Notes: generated from the sequence alone by a model not told the origin. 6,421 nt of DNA from Pseudomonadota bacterium (GCA_028877195.1 JAPPIL010000245.1:1-6421); one strand, 5' to 3'. Numbered from the stretch's first letter, positions 1 to 6,366 are shown. Made by a program: numbers and translations.

Positions 1-75
1 AAACTTATCGCATACCCCTTCTTCTCAAAGCAAGCAGCGTTTTGAATCTGGTCGCGTAACTGAACTATAAAATGG
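1..75. repeat. 75-bp direct repeat, left copy
   Basis: This stretch is identical over 75 bases to 1193-1267. It begins AAACTTATCGCATACC and ends CTATAAAATGG. Identity stops at base 76 (T here, G in the other copy). Because the copy starts at the first base of the window, the true repeat may extend further left. Together the two copies bracket about 1.1 kb that contains the NYN gene. Read on the minus strand, the repeat encodes an open stretch including VQLRDQIQNAA and FEKKGYAISL, so it may be a duplicated piece of an older gene. Confidence 0.95.
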
Positions 76-84
76 TGAGGTAGC

Positions 85-110
85 GTTCAGAAAACAGTTA
101 TTTTCTGAAC
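85..110. repeat. Perfect 10-bp inverted repeat (possible operator or hairpin)
   Basis: GTTCAGAAAA (85-94) is followed by a 6-base spacer (CAGTTA) and its exact reverse complement TTTTCTGAAC (101-110). It lies just inside the left direct repeat and about 150 bases upstream of the NYN gene. It could be a binding site for a dimeric regulator or an RNA/DNA stem-loop. No T-run follows, so a rho-independent terminator reading rightward is unlikely. On the minus strand the sequence beyond the stem also lacks a U-tract. Confidence 0.6.
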
Positions 111-172
111 AAAATAAAGAGTTAGTGATTTATAGTCACAAAATTGTTATTTTGGGCGATAATAAGGTATCA

Positions 173-236
173 CCCCGCGTGCTTCGATGCGTGGGAACGG
201 GGGCTGGCTTGATGATTGCATCAAGTAACCCCCGTT
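173..236 (+). other. Structured element upstream of NYN gene: two adjacent stem-loops
   Basis: The main stem-loop is nested. AACGGGGG (196-203) pairs perfectly with CCCCCGTT (229-236). Inside it CTTGATG (208-214) pairs perfectly with CATCAAG (219-225) around an ATTG loop, leaving a small asymmetric internal loop. Immediately 5', bases 174-195 can fold into a shorter GC-rich stem capped by a CUUCG-containing loop. Fifteen base pairs in two blocks is well beyond chance for so short a stretch. It could be a 5' leader RNA, a small RNA, or a recombination or transposon-end palindrome. There is no T-tract after it. No Rfam family is recognised with confidence. Confidence 0.55.
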
Positions 237-240
237 GACA
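235..240 (+). promoter_or_regulatory. TTGACA, candidate -35 box
   Basis: A perfect TTGACA overlaps the right foot of the nested hairpin. The -10 region at normal spacing (around 258-263, AAATTA) is poor. If it did serve as a promoter, transcription would begin near 270, downstream of the only plausible NYN start region. The match is therefore noted as weak and may be fortuitous. Confidence 0.15.
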
Positions 241-259
241 ATTAAGGAATCCATTAAAA

Positions 260-886
260 ATTAAACTAAAAAGAAACAAGAAAGCGATCTGCTATATTGA
301 TGGATTTAATCTGTATTATGGATTTTTTAAGAATCCTAGAGCAAAGTCCCACATACCAGCAGACAAATGGTTAGATTTAGGTGAGGTGGTAAGGCGGATA
401 CTTCCGAAAAGTTATGTGATTGAAGCTGTAAAGTATTTCACCGCTATAGTTGATGATGATAAGAAAATAAGCCGACAGCAAAAGTACTGGGAGGCACTGA
501 GGTTTCGACAGGTAGAGATCATAGAGGGTACTTACCGTATTGATAAAGGCAAAAGAACTGAAAAACAGACTGATGTGAACATTGCTACGCATATTGTGCA
601 TGATTGCCATACCAGAGATTTTGATTGTGTTGTTTTGATTTCTAATGACAGTGACTTTAAAACACCGCTTGAGTTTGCCAAAACCAAACTAAACAAACAG
701 GTAAGAGTTTTTTCTCCCAACCAGGGCAGGGTAGCAGAAGACTTGAAGCTTTACGCTGCTACTGCACATGTAATCGATGTGAGTCTATTGATAGAATGTC
801 GCTTGCCTCTGCTAGTTAGGGATAATCCTAAAATTGCAAGGCCCCCTGAATGGGCGATTGAGTCGCCTGTAAGCAGTTCGCGTTGA
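260..886 (+). CDS. NYN-domain protein (LabA/DUF88-like, predicted PIN-fold ribonuclease), non-canonical or lost start
   Basis: Predicted metal-dependent RNase of the NYN branch of the PIN superfamily; cellular target unknown. Read from 260 it is 208 residues, a usual size for stand-alone NYN proteins. The hallmark AICYIDGFNLYYG lies at residues 9-21 (Asp14), QTDVNIATHIVHD at about 103-115 (Asp105), and VVLISNDSDF at about 124-133 (Asp130, Asp132), so the expected acidic pocket is complete. A C-terminal RPPEW near residue 196 is also typical of the family. The frame opens after a TGA at 236-238 and has no ATG, GTG or TTG before the first catalytic Asp. The best candidate is ATT at 260, 11 bases after AAGGA (244-248). 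The next conventional start, GTG at 386, would remove Asp14 and the first strand. It is therefore either an AUU-initiated gene or a gene that has just lost its start. It is flanked by 75-bp direct repeats with no partner gene in the window. Confidence 0.8.
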   Translation: MKLKRNKKAICYIDGFNLYYGFFKNPRAKSHIPADKWLDLGEVVRRILPKSYVIEAVKYFTAIVDDDKKISRQQKYWEALRFRQVEIIEGTYRIDKGKRTEKQTDVNIATHIVHDCHTRDFDCVVLISNDSDFKTPLEFAKTKLNKQVRVFSPNQGRVAEDLKLYAATAHVIDVSLLIECRLPLLVRDNPKIARPPEWAIESPVSSSR

Positions 887-925
887 TATGTATTAGAGTA
901 TACCGCCATTTTGCTCGCATCATTT

Positions 926-1314
926 TCACAATTTGCCTTGCCATGCCAAACAGTGCAGCAACCACATAACAGCAAGCAGTAGTATGCCATCATAGTCTTT
1001 CCTGACCCACTTGCTCGGCACATCTGAGTCAAGAGGAAGTCAGTGGGCGATAACACGGTTAAAGCGTTCAATGAAGTGCTGGTTGCTCTCCGCAAACTGA
1101 TGTTCAGTTTGTTTTTGCTTGATGCTCTCCTGCTTGCGATTCAATTCGTATATCTTGCTCAACAGATTAAAGCCGCTTAATTTTTTTCAGGCAAACTTAT
1201 CGCATACCCCTTCTTCTCAAAGCAAGCAGCGTTTTGAATCTGGTCGCGTAACTGAACTATAAAATGGGGGGATGTCAAACTGGATAAACGCAGTAATCGA
1301 ATAACCCAATAACT
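926..1314 (-). pseudogene. Possible broken minus-strand coding remnant spanning the right repeat
   Basis: On the minus strand an open frame runs from 1314 down to a TAA at 1177-1179 and includes VQLRDQIQNAACFEKKGYA and SLPEK. It stops just after a run of seven A (1181-1187 on the plus strand is T7). Adding one A would join it to the next open frame (1186-1043), which reads KKLSGFNLLSKIYELNRKQ and onward to FIERFNRVIAH. That frame meets a TGA at 1040-1042, then stays open in the same frame to 929 (including DSDVPSKWVRKDYDGILL). One frameshift plus one stop would thus explain about 130 codons. No start codon or family is recognised, and chance open frames remain possible. The segment ends just downstream of the NYN stop. 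Confidence 0.25.
1193..1267. repeat. 75-bp direct repeat, right copy
   Basis: Exact copy of 1-75, same orientation, with no mismatch. To its left the sequence is TTTTTTTCAGGC; to its right six G in total, then ATGTCAAACTGG. The start-to-start distance is 1192 bases. Perfect identity suggests a recent duplication or an active recombination target. It sits about 130 bases upstream of fadD, so the bracketed unit lies directly beside the fadD promoter region. Confidence 0.95.
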
Positions 1315-1396
1315 TTAAATAAGGCTCGCAAATCTTTTACCAATGCTGTATATGCTTGGCATTCTCATTCTTCTACAAGTTTAAGGAGATGCCCTT
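1268..1396 (+). promoter_or_regulatory. fadD leader with strong Shine-Dalgarno
   Basis: This AT-rich leader must hold the fadD promoter unless transcription enters from the left module. I see no convincing -35/-10 pair: TATATG at 1349-1354 has no good -35, and TTGGCA at 1356-1361 has no -10 at normal spacing. The ribosome binding site TAAGGAG at 1382-1388 lies 8 bases before the ATG at 1397 and fixes the start. I did not find a clear FadR-type operator. Confidence 0.5.
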
Positions 1397-3094
1397 ATGG
1401 GAAAGTCTGAAAATTCTAGTAATCAGTCTACTGAAAAGGTTTGGTTAAAGCATTATCCTAAAGGTGTGCGTGCTGATGTTAAGGTTGATCCGAACAAGAC
1501 ATTGCCTGACTTGTTTGAGGAGATATTTGCCAAGTATGGCGACAAGAGTGCTTTTACGAATATGGGCAAAACCCTTACCTATGCTGAACTTGACCAGTTG
1601 TCCAAACAATTTGCCAACTACTTGCTGAAAACGGCGAAGCTAAAAAAAGGCGATCGAGTCGCGATCATGATGCCCAACTTGCTACAGTATCCGATATGCA
1701 TCTACGGTGCATTGCGGGCGGGTATGACGGTGGTTAATGTCAACCCGCTGTATACTGCTAAAGAGTTGGCACATCAGCTTAAAGATTCTGGTAGCAAGGC
1801 TATCGTGGTGCTGGCAAATTTCGCTCATACATTACAGGCGGCGAACACTGGGATTGAGAATGTCATTATCACCGAAGTCGGAGACATGTTGCCTGCGCCT
1901 AAACGTTGGATTGTCAACTTTGTCGTCAAGTATATTAAAAAAATGGTGAAGAGCTTTAGTTTGCCGAGCAGTGTGAGTTTTCGCAAGGCCTTGTGGTCAT
2001 GGGATGCAGGTGGGTTTTCTCGTCCTACCCTTAAGGGCGACGACATCGCATTTTTACAGTATACGGGTGGCACGACCGGTGTTTCTAAGGGTGCGGTGCT
2101 TTTGCATCGCAATATCCTTGCTAATGTTGAGCAGGCAAAGGAATGGATTTCCTCTTCGTTGACTGAAGGTGGTGAGCTGGTCGTTACGCCGTTGCCCTTG
2201 TATCATATATTTTCTTTGACCGCGAATTGCTTGATATTTGGTTCAATAGGTGGACACAACTACTTGATTACCAACCCGCGTGATATACCTAACTTTATCA
2301 AGGAAATAAAATATCTGCGTTTCACGGTTATCACGGGCGTTAATACTTTGTTTAACGGGTTGTTGAACAACCATGAATTTAGCAACGTTGACTTCTCCAA
2401 ACTCAAAGTATCGTTAGGTGGTGGTATGGCGGTGCAGAAGGCTGTCGCCGACAAGTGGCAGCAAGTAACTAACTGCGCTTTGGTGGAAGCTTATGGTTTG
2501 ACGGAAACTTCACCAGCAGTGTGCATCAACCCTCTGACGATCAAAGAGTTCAATGGTTCTATCGGTTTGCCGATTTCAAGCACTGATGTGTCCATTCGAG
2601 ATGAGAGTGGTGCGGCATTGGAGATTGGGCAAGAAGGTGAGTTGTGGGTCAAAGGGCCGCAGGTCATGCAGGGTTATTGGCAACGTCAGGATGAAACCGA
2701 CAAGGTTATCTCGGCTGGTTGGTTAAAAACTGGTGATATAGCAGTCATGCAACCAGATGGGTATATCAAGCTCGTCGATCGCAAGAAGGATATGATACTT
2801 GTTTCTGGGTTCAACGTTTACCCAAATCAGATTGAAGAAGAAGTTGCTAAACACCCTGAAGTGCTTGAGGTCGCTGCCATAGGCGTGCCCGATGAAAAAT
2901 CAGGTGAGGCGGTGAAGTTATTCGTTGTTAAGCGTAGTGCGTCGCTCACCGAGCAGCAAGTGATTGAGTTTTGTAGCAAGTCGTTAACTCGTTACAAGCT
3001 ACCGAAGTATGTAGAATTCCGCAGCGAACTTCCCAAGACCAATGTTGGCAAGATACTGCGCCGTGAACTGCGCGATACAGCCACAGCCAGTTGA
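1397..3094 (+). CDS. fadD: Long-chain fatty acid--CoA ligase (acyl-CoA synthetase)
   Basis: Activates long-chain fatty acids to acyl-CoA through an acyl-AMP intermediate, feeding beta-oxidation and phospholipid synthesis; peripheral to the inner membrane. The 565 residues compare with 561 in E. coli FadD. The N-terminus KVWLKHYPKGV (14-24) matches the FadD opening. Adenylate-forming motifs are all present: P-loop YTGGTTGVSKG at 222-232, YGLTETSP at 366-373, TGD at 445-447, the fatty-acyl signature DRKKDMILVSGFNVYPNQIE at 461-480, and the C-terminal KTNVGKILRREL at 547-558 with catalytic Lys552. No frameshift or missing active-site residue is visible. The start is set by TAAGGAG 8 bases upstream. 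It is monocistronic in this window: upstream is the repeat-bracketed module, and downstream the convergent folate gene begins (at its stop) 13 bases after the TGA. Other acyl-CoA ligases share the fold, but the N-terminus and signature favour FadD. Confidence 0.95.
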   Translation: MGKSENSSNQSTEKVWLKHYPKGVRADVKVDPNKTLPDLFEEIFAKYGDKSAFTNMGKTLTYAELDQLSKQFANYLLKTAKLKKGDRVAIMMPNLLQYPICIYGALRAGMTVVNVNPLYTAKELAHQLKDSGSKAIVVLANFAHTLQAANTGIENVIITEVGDMLPAPKRWIVNFVVKYIKKMVKSFSLPSSVSFRKALWSWDAGGFSRPTLKGDDIAFLQYTGGTTGVSKGAVLLHRNILANVEQAKEWISSSLTEGGELVVTPLPLYHIFSLTANCLIFGSIGGHNYLITNPRDIPNFIKEIKYLRFTVITGVNTLFNGLLNNHEFSNVDFSKLKVSLGGGMAVQKAVADKWQQVTNCALVEAYGLTETSPAVCINPLTIKEFNGSIGLPISSTDVSIRDESGAALEIGQEGELWVKGPQVMQGYWQRQDETDKVISAGWLKTGDIAVMQPDGYIKLVDRKKDMILVSGFNVYPNQIEEEVAKHPEVLEVAAIGVPDEKSGEAVKLFVVKRSASLTEQQVIEFCSKSLTRYKLPKYVEFRSELPKTNVGKILRRELRDTATAS

Positions 3095-3107
3095 TCACTA
3101 TCAATAG

Positions 3108-3680
3108 TCATGCACGTGAGGATGGTTTTATGCCATCCTCGGTCAGTAAATAACTGACAGGGCAGTCATGCTCTTCACGCGGCAAAGACTTATACAAGAA
3201 AAGCTGTAAGCATACACCGATACTGATAACATTGTGGGCTGCGAGAAAACGGTCATAGTAGCCGCGCCCAAACCCAAGTCGATGCCCCGACAAATCAAGC
3301 GCTAAACAGGGAGTAAAGACTAGTGTTTGTTGGTCAACAGTGCAGACCTTGCCATTGCTGGGTTCTTTGATGTTGAAAGAGTTGCTGCCTAGCTGGTCAT
3401 CCGCTTCCCAAGTTTTGAAGTGCATCGCACGACCATGCACGACAGGCAGGGCGACAACGATACCCTGCGTGCGGAAAAAAGCTACCAAGTTGCGCAGGTC
3501 TGGTTCTTTCGCTACAGGATGGAATAAAAACACTTGCCTAACATCCGCAAACAGCGCTCGCCACTGTTCATGAACGCTAGCACAAATCAAACGACTGCTG
3601 TCTGCTATTACTTCAGTGCTCAAAGAAGCACGCTGCGCAAGAATATCCCTGCGCAAATCTCCCTTTGCAGACGACGGCAC
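3108..3680 (-). CDS. 5-formyltetrahydrofolate cyclo-ligase (5,10-methenyltetrahydrofolate synthetase)
   Basis: Converts 5-formyl-THF to 5,10-methenyl-THF with ATP hydrolysis, recovering the storage folate; cytosolic. The 190 residues match the family size. The N-terminal basic helix LRRDILAQRASLS (9-21), HPVAKEPDLRNLV (54-66), LVFTPCLALDLSGHRLGFG (120-138) running into the hallmark GRGYYDRFL (138-146), and the closing HDCPVSYLLTEDG (171-183) are all family features. In the hallmark, Gly-Phe-Gly-Arg-Gly replaces the commoner Gly-Tyr-Gly-Gly-Gly. The start is GTG (3680-3678), whose first G is the last base of the upstream gene's TAG, giving TAGTG. There is no good Shine-Dalgarno, so translational coupling to the membrane protein gene is likely. 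In E. coli the homologue (ygfA) follows zapA/6S RNA; neither is present here. Confidence 0.93.
   Translation of the reverse strand: MPSSAKGDLRRDILAQRASLSTEVIADSSRLICASVHEQWRALFADVRQVFLFHPVAKEPDLRNLVAFFRTQGIVVALPVVHGRAMHFKTWEADDQLGSNSFNIKEPSNGKVCTVDQQTLVFTPCLALDLSGHRLGFGRGYYDRFLAAHNVISIGVCLQLFLYKSLPREEHDCPVSYLLTEDGIKPSSRA
3118..3140. terminator. Hairpin between convergent genes (possible weak terminator)
   Basis: GAGGATGG (3118-3125) and CCATCCTC (3133-3140) form a perfect 8-bp stem with a 7-base loop. It lies 24 bases past the fadD stop, inside the last codons of the convergent cyclo-ligase gene. Neither strand has a U-tract after the stem, so intrinsic termination is uncertain. Its position between two convergent stops is the main support. 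A smaller palindrome, TTGAT/ATCAA, spans 3091-3104 at the fadD stop. Confidence 0.35.
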
Positions 3681-4645
3681 TACTGGACAGTAACACTGAT
3701 TGGCTCAACGTATTCCCATCGTCCTGTAACTTCCGAAAACGCCCCGACCCGTAGCTGATACGACCCTGCCGCAACATCAGCCAACTGCATCGAAGTGTTA
3801 ACCGTTGAGAAACGATAAGTTGGCATCGCAAAATTGCCTGTCGTTAACTCAAGGCGATAGTAAGCAACCTTCTCATCACCACTCCAAGCAACCGTGCTGC
3901 CACTGCTTAAGCTGCCACCGTCTGTCGGTTCAGATAACGCAACATTGCGGCGCATCGCCTGTGCCACTGTAAAACTAGCAGCTTCACTAATAGGGTTGGT
4001 GTCTGCATCTTCTAGTCGCCAGAACCATCGACCTGGAAAGGGATGCTGGAAATCAAAGCTATTCCTGCCAGCAACATTCAAGCGCAAGTAAGGATTCTGG
4101 AAAGCACTGTTGCGAGCAAACACTATGTAAGTCGCATTCCCATCCCAACTAAAGTTTGCCGCCCCCATCGTTTGATCATAGTCGCGAGATTGCCCGCTCG
4201 TTGGACTAATGATACTAACCGCACCCTCCATCATTTGGGCATTCATAAGCATATCTTGTGGCATAGCCACTTCTTCAGGTGGCGGTAGCTCTTCTGGCAC
4301 AGGAACTCCCTCCGCCATTTCAGAACCTGCTTCTGGTGGCATGCCTTCAGCTGGAGGTGGTGCTTCAGGTGGCGCTTGCTCAACAGGTGGAGTATCTACA
4401 ATTGGCAACGATTCAGGCTCGCTACTGCCGAGAAAATAGTATGCGGCACCAAACACAATCAATATCGCTGCACCAATACCACCAAAGATAAGATAACGTC
4501 TCTTGGTTGGGTCAGCGAACATCCCCTCACTAAAGATACTGGAGACAAAGCTCGTCCCTGCATCCGTAGCACCGATGCCGACCTCATTTGTCTCTAAATT
4601 TTCAGATTCAAAATCGTCGTGCTGCGTGTTTCCCTGCCCTATCAT
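3680..4645 (-). CDS. Single-pass membrane protein with Pro/Glu-rich stalk and two periplasmic beta-sandwich-like modules
   Basis: Function not recognised. The 321-residue product has an acidic, polar N-terminus (1-47), KRR at 48-50, one hydrophobic helix at about 51-72 rich in Gly/Ala/Ile, then a stalk (about 74-130) of Pro, Glu and Ala. The positive residues before the helix predict N-in, C-out. The rest seems to hold two related modules: 141-227, containing FPGRWFWRLEDAD (203-215) and ending ASFTV, and 234-320, containing AGSYQLRVGAFSEVTGRWEY (293-312) and ending ISVTV. The Gly-x-Trp/Tyr-x-x-Arg pattern with a terminal beta strand resembles the fibronectin-like C-terminal repeats of FecR-type periplasmic proteins; that is a resemblance, not an assignment. 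The start ATG is preceded by GGGGG about 9 bases upstream, with an in-frame TAA directly ahead. It is first in an operon with the cyclo-ligase gene and divergent from the HD-GYP gene, so it could share that gene's control. Confidence 0.85.
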   Translation of the reverse strand: MIGQGNTQHDDFESENLETNEVGIGATDAGTSFVSSIFSEGMFADPTKRRYLIFGGIGAAILIVFGAAYYFLGSSEPESLPIVDTPPVEQAPPEAPPPAEGMPPEAGSEMAEGVPVPEELPPPEEVAMPQDMLMNAQMMEGAVSIISPTSGQSRDYDQTMGAANFSWDGNATYIVFARNSAFQNPYLRLNVAGRNSFDFQHPFPGRWFWRLEDADTNPISEAASFTVAQAMRRNVALSEPTDGGSLSSGSTVAWSGDEKVAYYRLELTTGNFAMPTYRFSTVNTSMQLADVAAGSYQLRVGAFSEVTGRWEYVEPISVTVQ

Positions 4646-4866
4646 TTTAGTGAACCCCCATGGCTACATACTTATTATTCGCCAAGTGTGATCGGCGATT
4701 GATGACGAGACTTTACTTTGCGATCGGATGTAATTGCCTGTTTTTACCTGACTTTAACAAAAATAGACAAATTATAGCGTTGATTCAAAGTGTTATTTTT
4801 TCAGCGCCATGCCCTAGTATTTGAGGGTTGGGCGACCGACATAATGATATGGAATTTACAACATGA
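4646..4866. promoter_or_regulatory. Divergent intergenic region with candidate promoters
   Basis: These 221 bases separate two divergent genes and should hold promoters for both. On the minus strand a perfect TATAAT lies at 4776-4771, but no good -35 is seen at 16-18 bases; it would give a leader of about 120 bases to the membrane protein gene. On the plus strand CATAAT at 4840-4845 could serve the HD-GYP gene with a very short leader, again without a clear -35. The HD-GYP start has only a weak GGA at 4851-4853. A CGATCG palindrome occurs near 4721. Confidence 0.3.
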
Positions 4867-6294
4867 ATGGGGCAAGAGTTGTCATACATTATCGTTGAGT
4901 GCGGTTCTAAAACAGCAAGGTTGCAGCTAGACTCTTTTCCAATTTTAATTGGTCGCGACCCCGCTAACAGCATTGCGATAGACGATGATGAAGCATCCCG
5001 CTTTCATTTGAAGATAAAAAAGCGCCTGTCCACCCACATAGTTCATGACCTAAATTCAAAGAACGGCACACTTCTCAACGGTAAACGCATCAGCAACACA
5101 GTGCTCAAGAATAACGATATTCTCACCATCGGCAAGACTAGGCTAACATTCTTTTGCACCGTCAGTATTGAGCAGAGCATTGCCAGTCAGTTGTTGGAGG
5201 GGAAAGAGGTAAGGTTTGAGCACTACACACGCATCTCTGTCCAGCAATTGTGTAGCAAGGGTGAGGCAAGCATTGATGAACGTGCGATGCAGGCACTGTG
5301 TTTGAAAATGACGAGGATTTACAGCATTGACCTGCTGGCGAGTAAGATAATCATTTATGCCAAGAAACAGATGCCCAACTGCGCAGGGGCGACTTTTTCT
5401 TTGTGGGACGAGGAGCATCAACAGTTGGTGGTTGCAGCCCAAAGGTATTGGCGTGGCAACCATGCTCGCAGCAGCAAAGCTTTGGTGCAGGTAATCAGCC
5501 GACGGTGTGCGATACTTGCCAGCAATAAAAATATGCAGGTAGTAATTTTGCCTGTGCTGTTGTTTGCCAAAGTTCCAATTGCCATGCTGCAGCTACAGTT
5601 TCACACTAGGCAAGACCTTACAATGCTGGCAACGATACAGTTATTGCTACAGCGGATAGTCTCACATATTGAGATGTTGTCTCGCCGTAATGCGATGCAA
5701 CGCTGGAGTATCAGCATGGTGAATAGCATTGCCAAGATAATTGAAGAAAAGGATACCTACACTATGGGGCATTCACAACGGGTCAGCAATTATGTTGCGG
5801 GCATTGCGGCGACACTTGGGCTTGATGATGACACTACCCACAACCTCAAGGCTAGTGCCTTATGCCACGATGTTGGCAAAGTGGGGATACCTGATAGTAT
5901 TTTGAAAAAGGGCGGTATGCTTGACCATGATGAATACGAGGAGATGAAACTTCACCCTGTGCTGGGAGCTGATATTGTCAGTCATTTACCAAATGCGAAG
6001 TCTTTTGTTTCAGGCATCATGTATCACCATGAACGTTGGGATGGCACTGGCTACCCAGATGGATTGGAGGGCGAGAGCATCCCTTTCTTTGCTCGCATCA
6101 TTGCGGTAGCGGATAGCTTTGATGCGATGATATCAGGCCGATCGTATTCGGGCTTTATGCACCCTAAAGATGCGGTGGCAAAGCTTGCTCAAAGCAAAGA
6201 CATCTATGACCCAGAGATTTTAGCCGCTTTCGTTAAGGCTTATCGCAACGACTTGATCAATCTAAAAAGCGATACTGTGGTCAAAAAGCTATAG
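4867..6294 (+). CDS. FHA / GAF-like / HD-GYP protein, predicted cyclic-di-GMP phosphodiesterase
   Basis: Predicted cytosolic signalling enzyme that hydrolyses c-di-GMP, with an N-terminal domain that normally reads phosphothreonine. The 475 residues show three parts. The FHA domain (about 8-96) has GRD at 29-31, SRFH at 44-47 and DLNSKNGTLLNG at 61-72, the canonical phosphopeptide-binding residues. A less conserved middle (about 145-270) looks like a GAF domain. The HD-GYP domain (about 280-460) has EEKDTYTMGHSQRV at 293-306, HDVGKVGIPD at 334-343 (metal-binding His334, Asp335), HP at 363-364, HHERWDGTGYPDGL at 387-400 and VADSFDAM at 414-421. All HD-GYP signature residues are kept, so activity is expected. 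The start ATG directly follows an in-frame TGA, and an overlapping ATG at 4863 is in another frame and stops after 11 codons. The Shine-Dalgarno is weak. There are no membrane helices. No cognate Ser/Thr kinase lies in the window. Confidence 0.93.
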   Translation: MGQELSYIIVECGSKTARLQLDSFPILIGRDPANSIAIDDDEASRFHLKIKKRLSTHIVHDLNSKNGTLLNGKRISNTVLKNNDILTIGKTRLTFFCTVSIEQSIASQLLEGKEVRFEHYTRISVQQLCSKGEASIDERAMQALCLKMTRIYSIDLLASKIIIYAKKQMPNCAGATFSLWDEEHQQLVVAAQRYWRGNHARSSKALVQVISRRCAILASNKNMQVVILPVLLFAKVPIAMLQLQFHTRQDLTMLATIQLLLQRIVSHIEMLSRRNAMQRWSISMVNSIAKIIEEKDTYTMGHSQRVSNYVAGIAATLGLDDDTTHNLKASALCHDVGKVGIPDSILKKGGMLDHDEYEEMKLHPVLGADIVSHLPNAKSFVSGIMYHHERWDGTGYPDGLEGESIPFFARIIAVADSFDAMISGRSYSGFMHPKDAVAKLAQSKDIYDPEILAAFVKAYRNDLINLKSDTVVKKL

Positions 6295-6317
6295 TTTTGT
6301 TGGAGGCTTGCGTCGAG

Positions 6318-6344
6318 CTAGGGAAACCGGCTTTGTTGCATAAC
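6318..6344. mobile_element. Candidate insertion-sequence terminus
   Basis: About 25 bases after the HD-GYP stop the sequence reads CTAG followed by GGAAACCGGCTTTGTTGCAT and AAC. GGCTTTGTTGCATAA resembles, from memory, terminal inverted repeats of some IS5-family elements, and CTAG fits the CTAR/YTAR target preference described for that family. No transposase is visible in the remaining 77 bases, so only an end, or a remnant, could be present. The assignment rests on pattern memory. Confidence 0.25.
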
Positions 6345-6366
6345 TAACATCTCTCCTTATTTAGTC

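Noticed and set aside
196..236. Nested hairpin as an integron attC site
   Set aside because: There is no RYYYAAC / GTTRRRY pair in the right positions, the bulges and spacing do not fit attC, and no integrase is present.
386..886. NYN protein starting at GTG 386
   Set aside because: This would remove the IDGFN strand with the first catalytic Asp, although the upstream frame is open and clearly coding.
1040..1042. TGA read as tryptophan (recoding)
   Set aside because: TGA is the natural stop of both fadD and the NYN gene, so alternative code use is not supported; a decayed frame is simpler.
751..1095. A 114-residue minus-strand open frame with a P-loop-like RASGSGKT
   Set aside because: The first Walker A position is Arg rather than Gly/Ala, the following residues do not look like an ATPase, and the C-terminal third is antisense to the NYN gene. 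No start signal is seen.
1..1267. CRISPR array
   Set aside because: There are only two 75-bp repeats, 1.1 kb apart, with a gene between them; no short regularly spaced repeats and no cas genes.
1825..2454. Minus-strand open frames within fadD
   Set aside because: fadD is fully supported by conserved motifs across this span; the antisense products have no recognisable features.
4209..4691. Overlapping plus-strand open frames opposite the membrane protein gene
   Set aside because: Their Gly/Ser/Ala-rich translations are the antisense of the Pro/Glu-rich stalk, with no ribosome binding site and no family.
5143..5463. Minus-strand 106-residue open frame within the HD-GYP gene
   Set aside because: It is antisense to the linker and GAF-like region of a well-supported protein and shows no start signal or domain.
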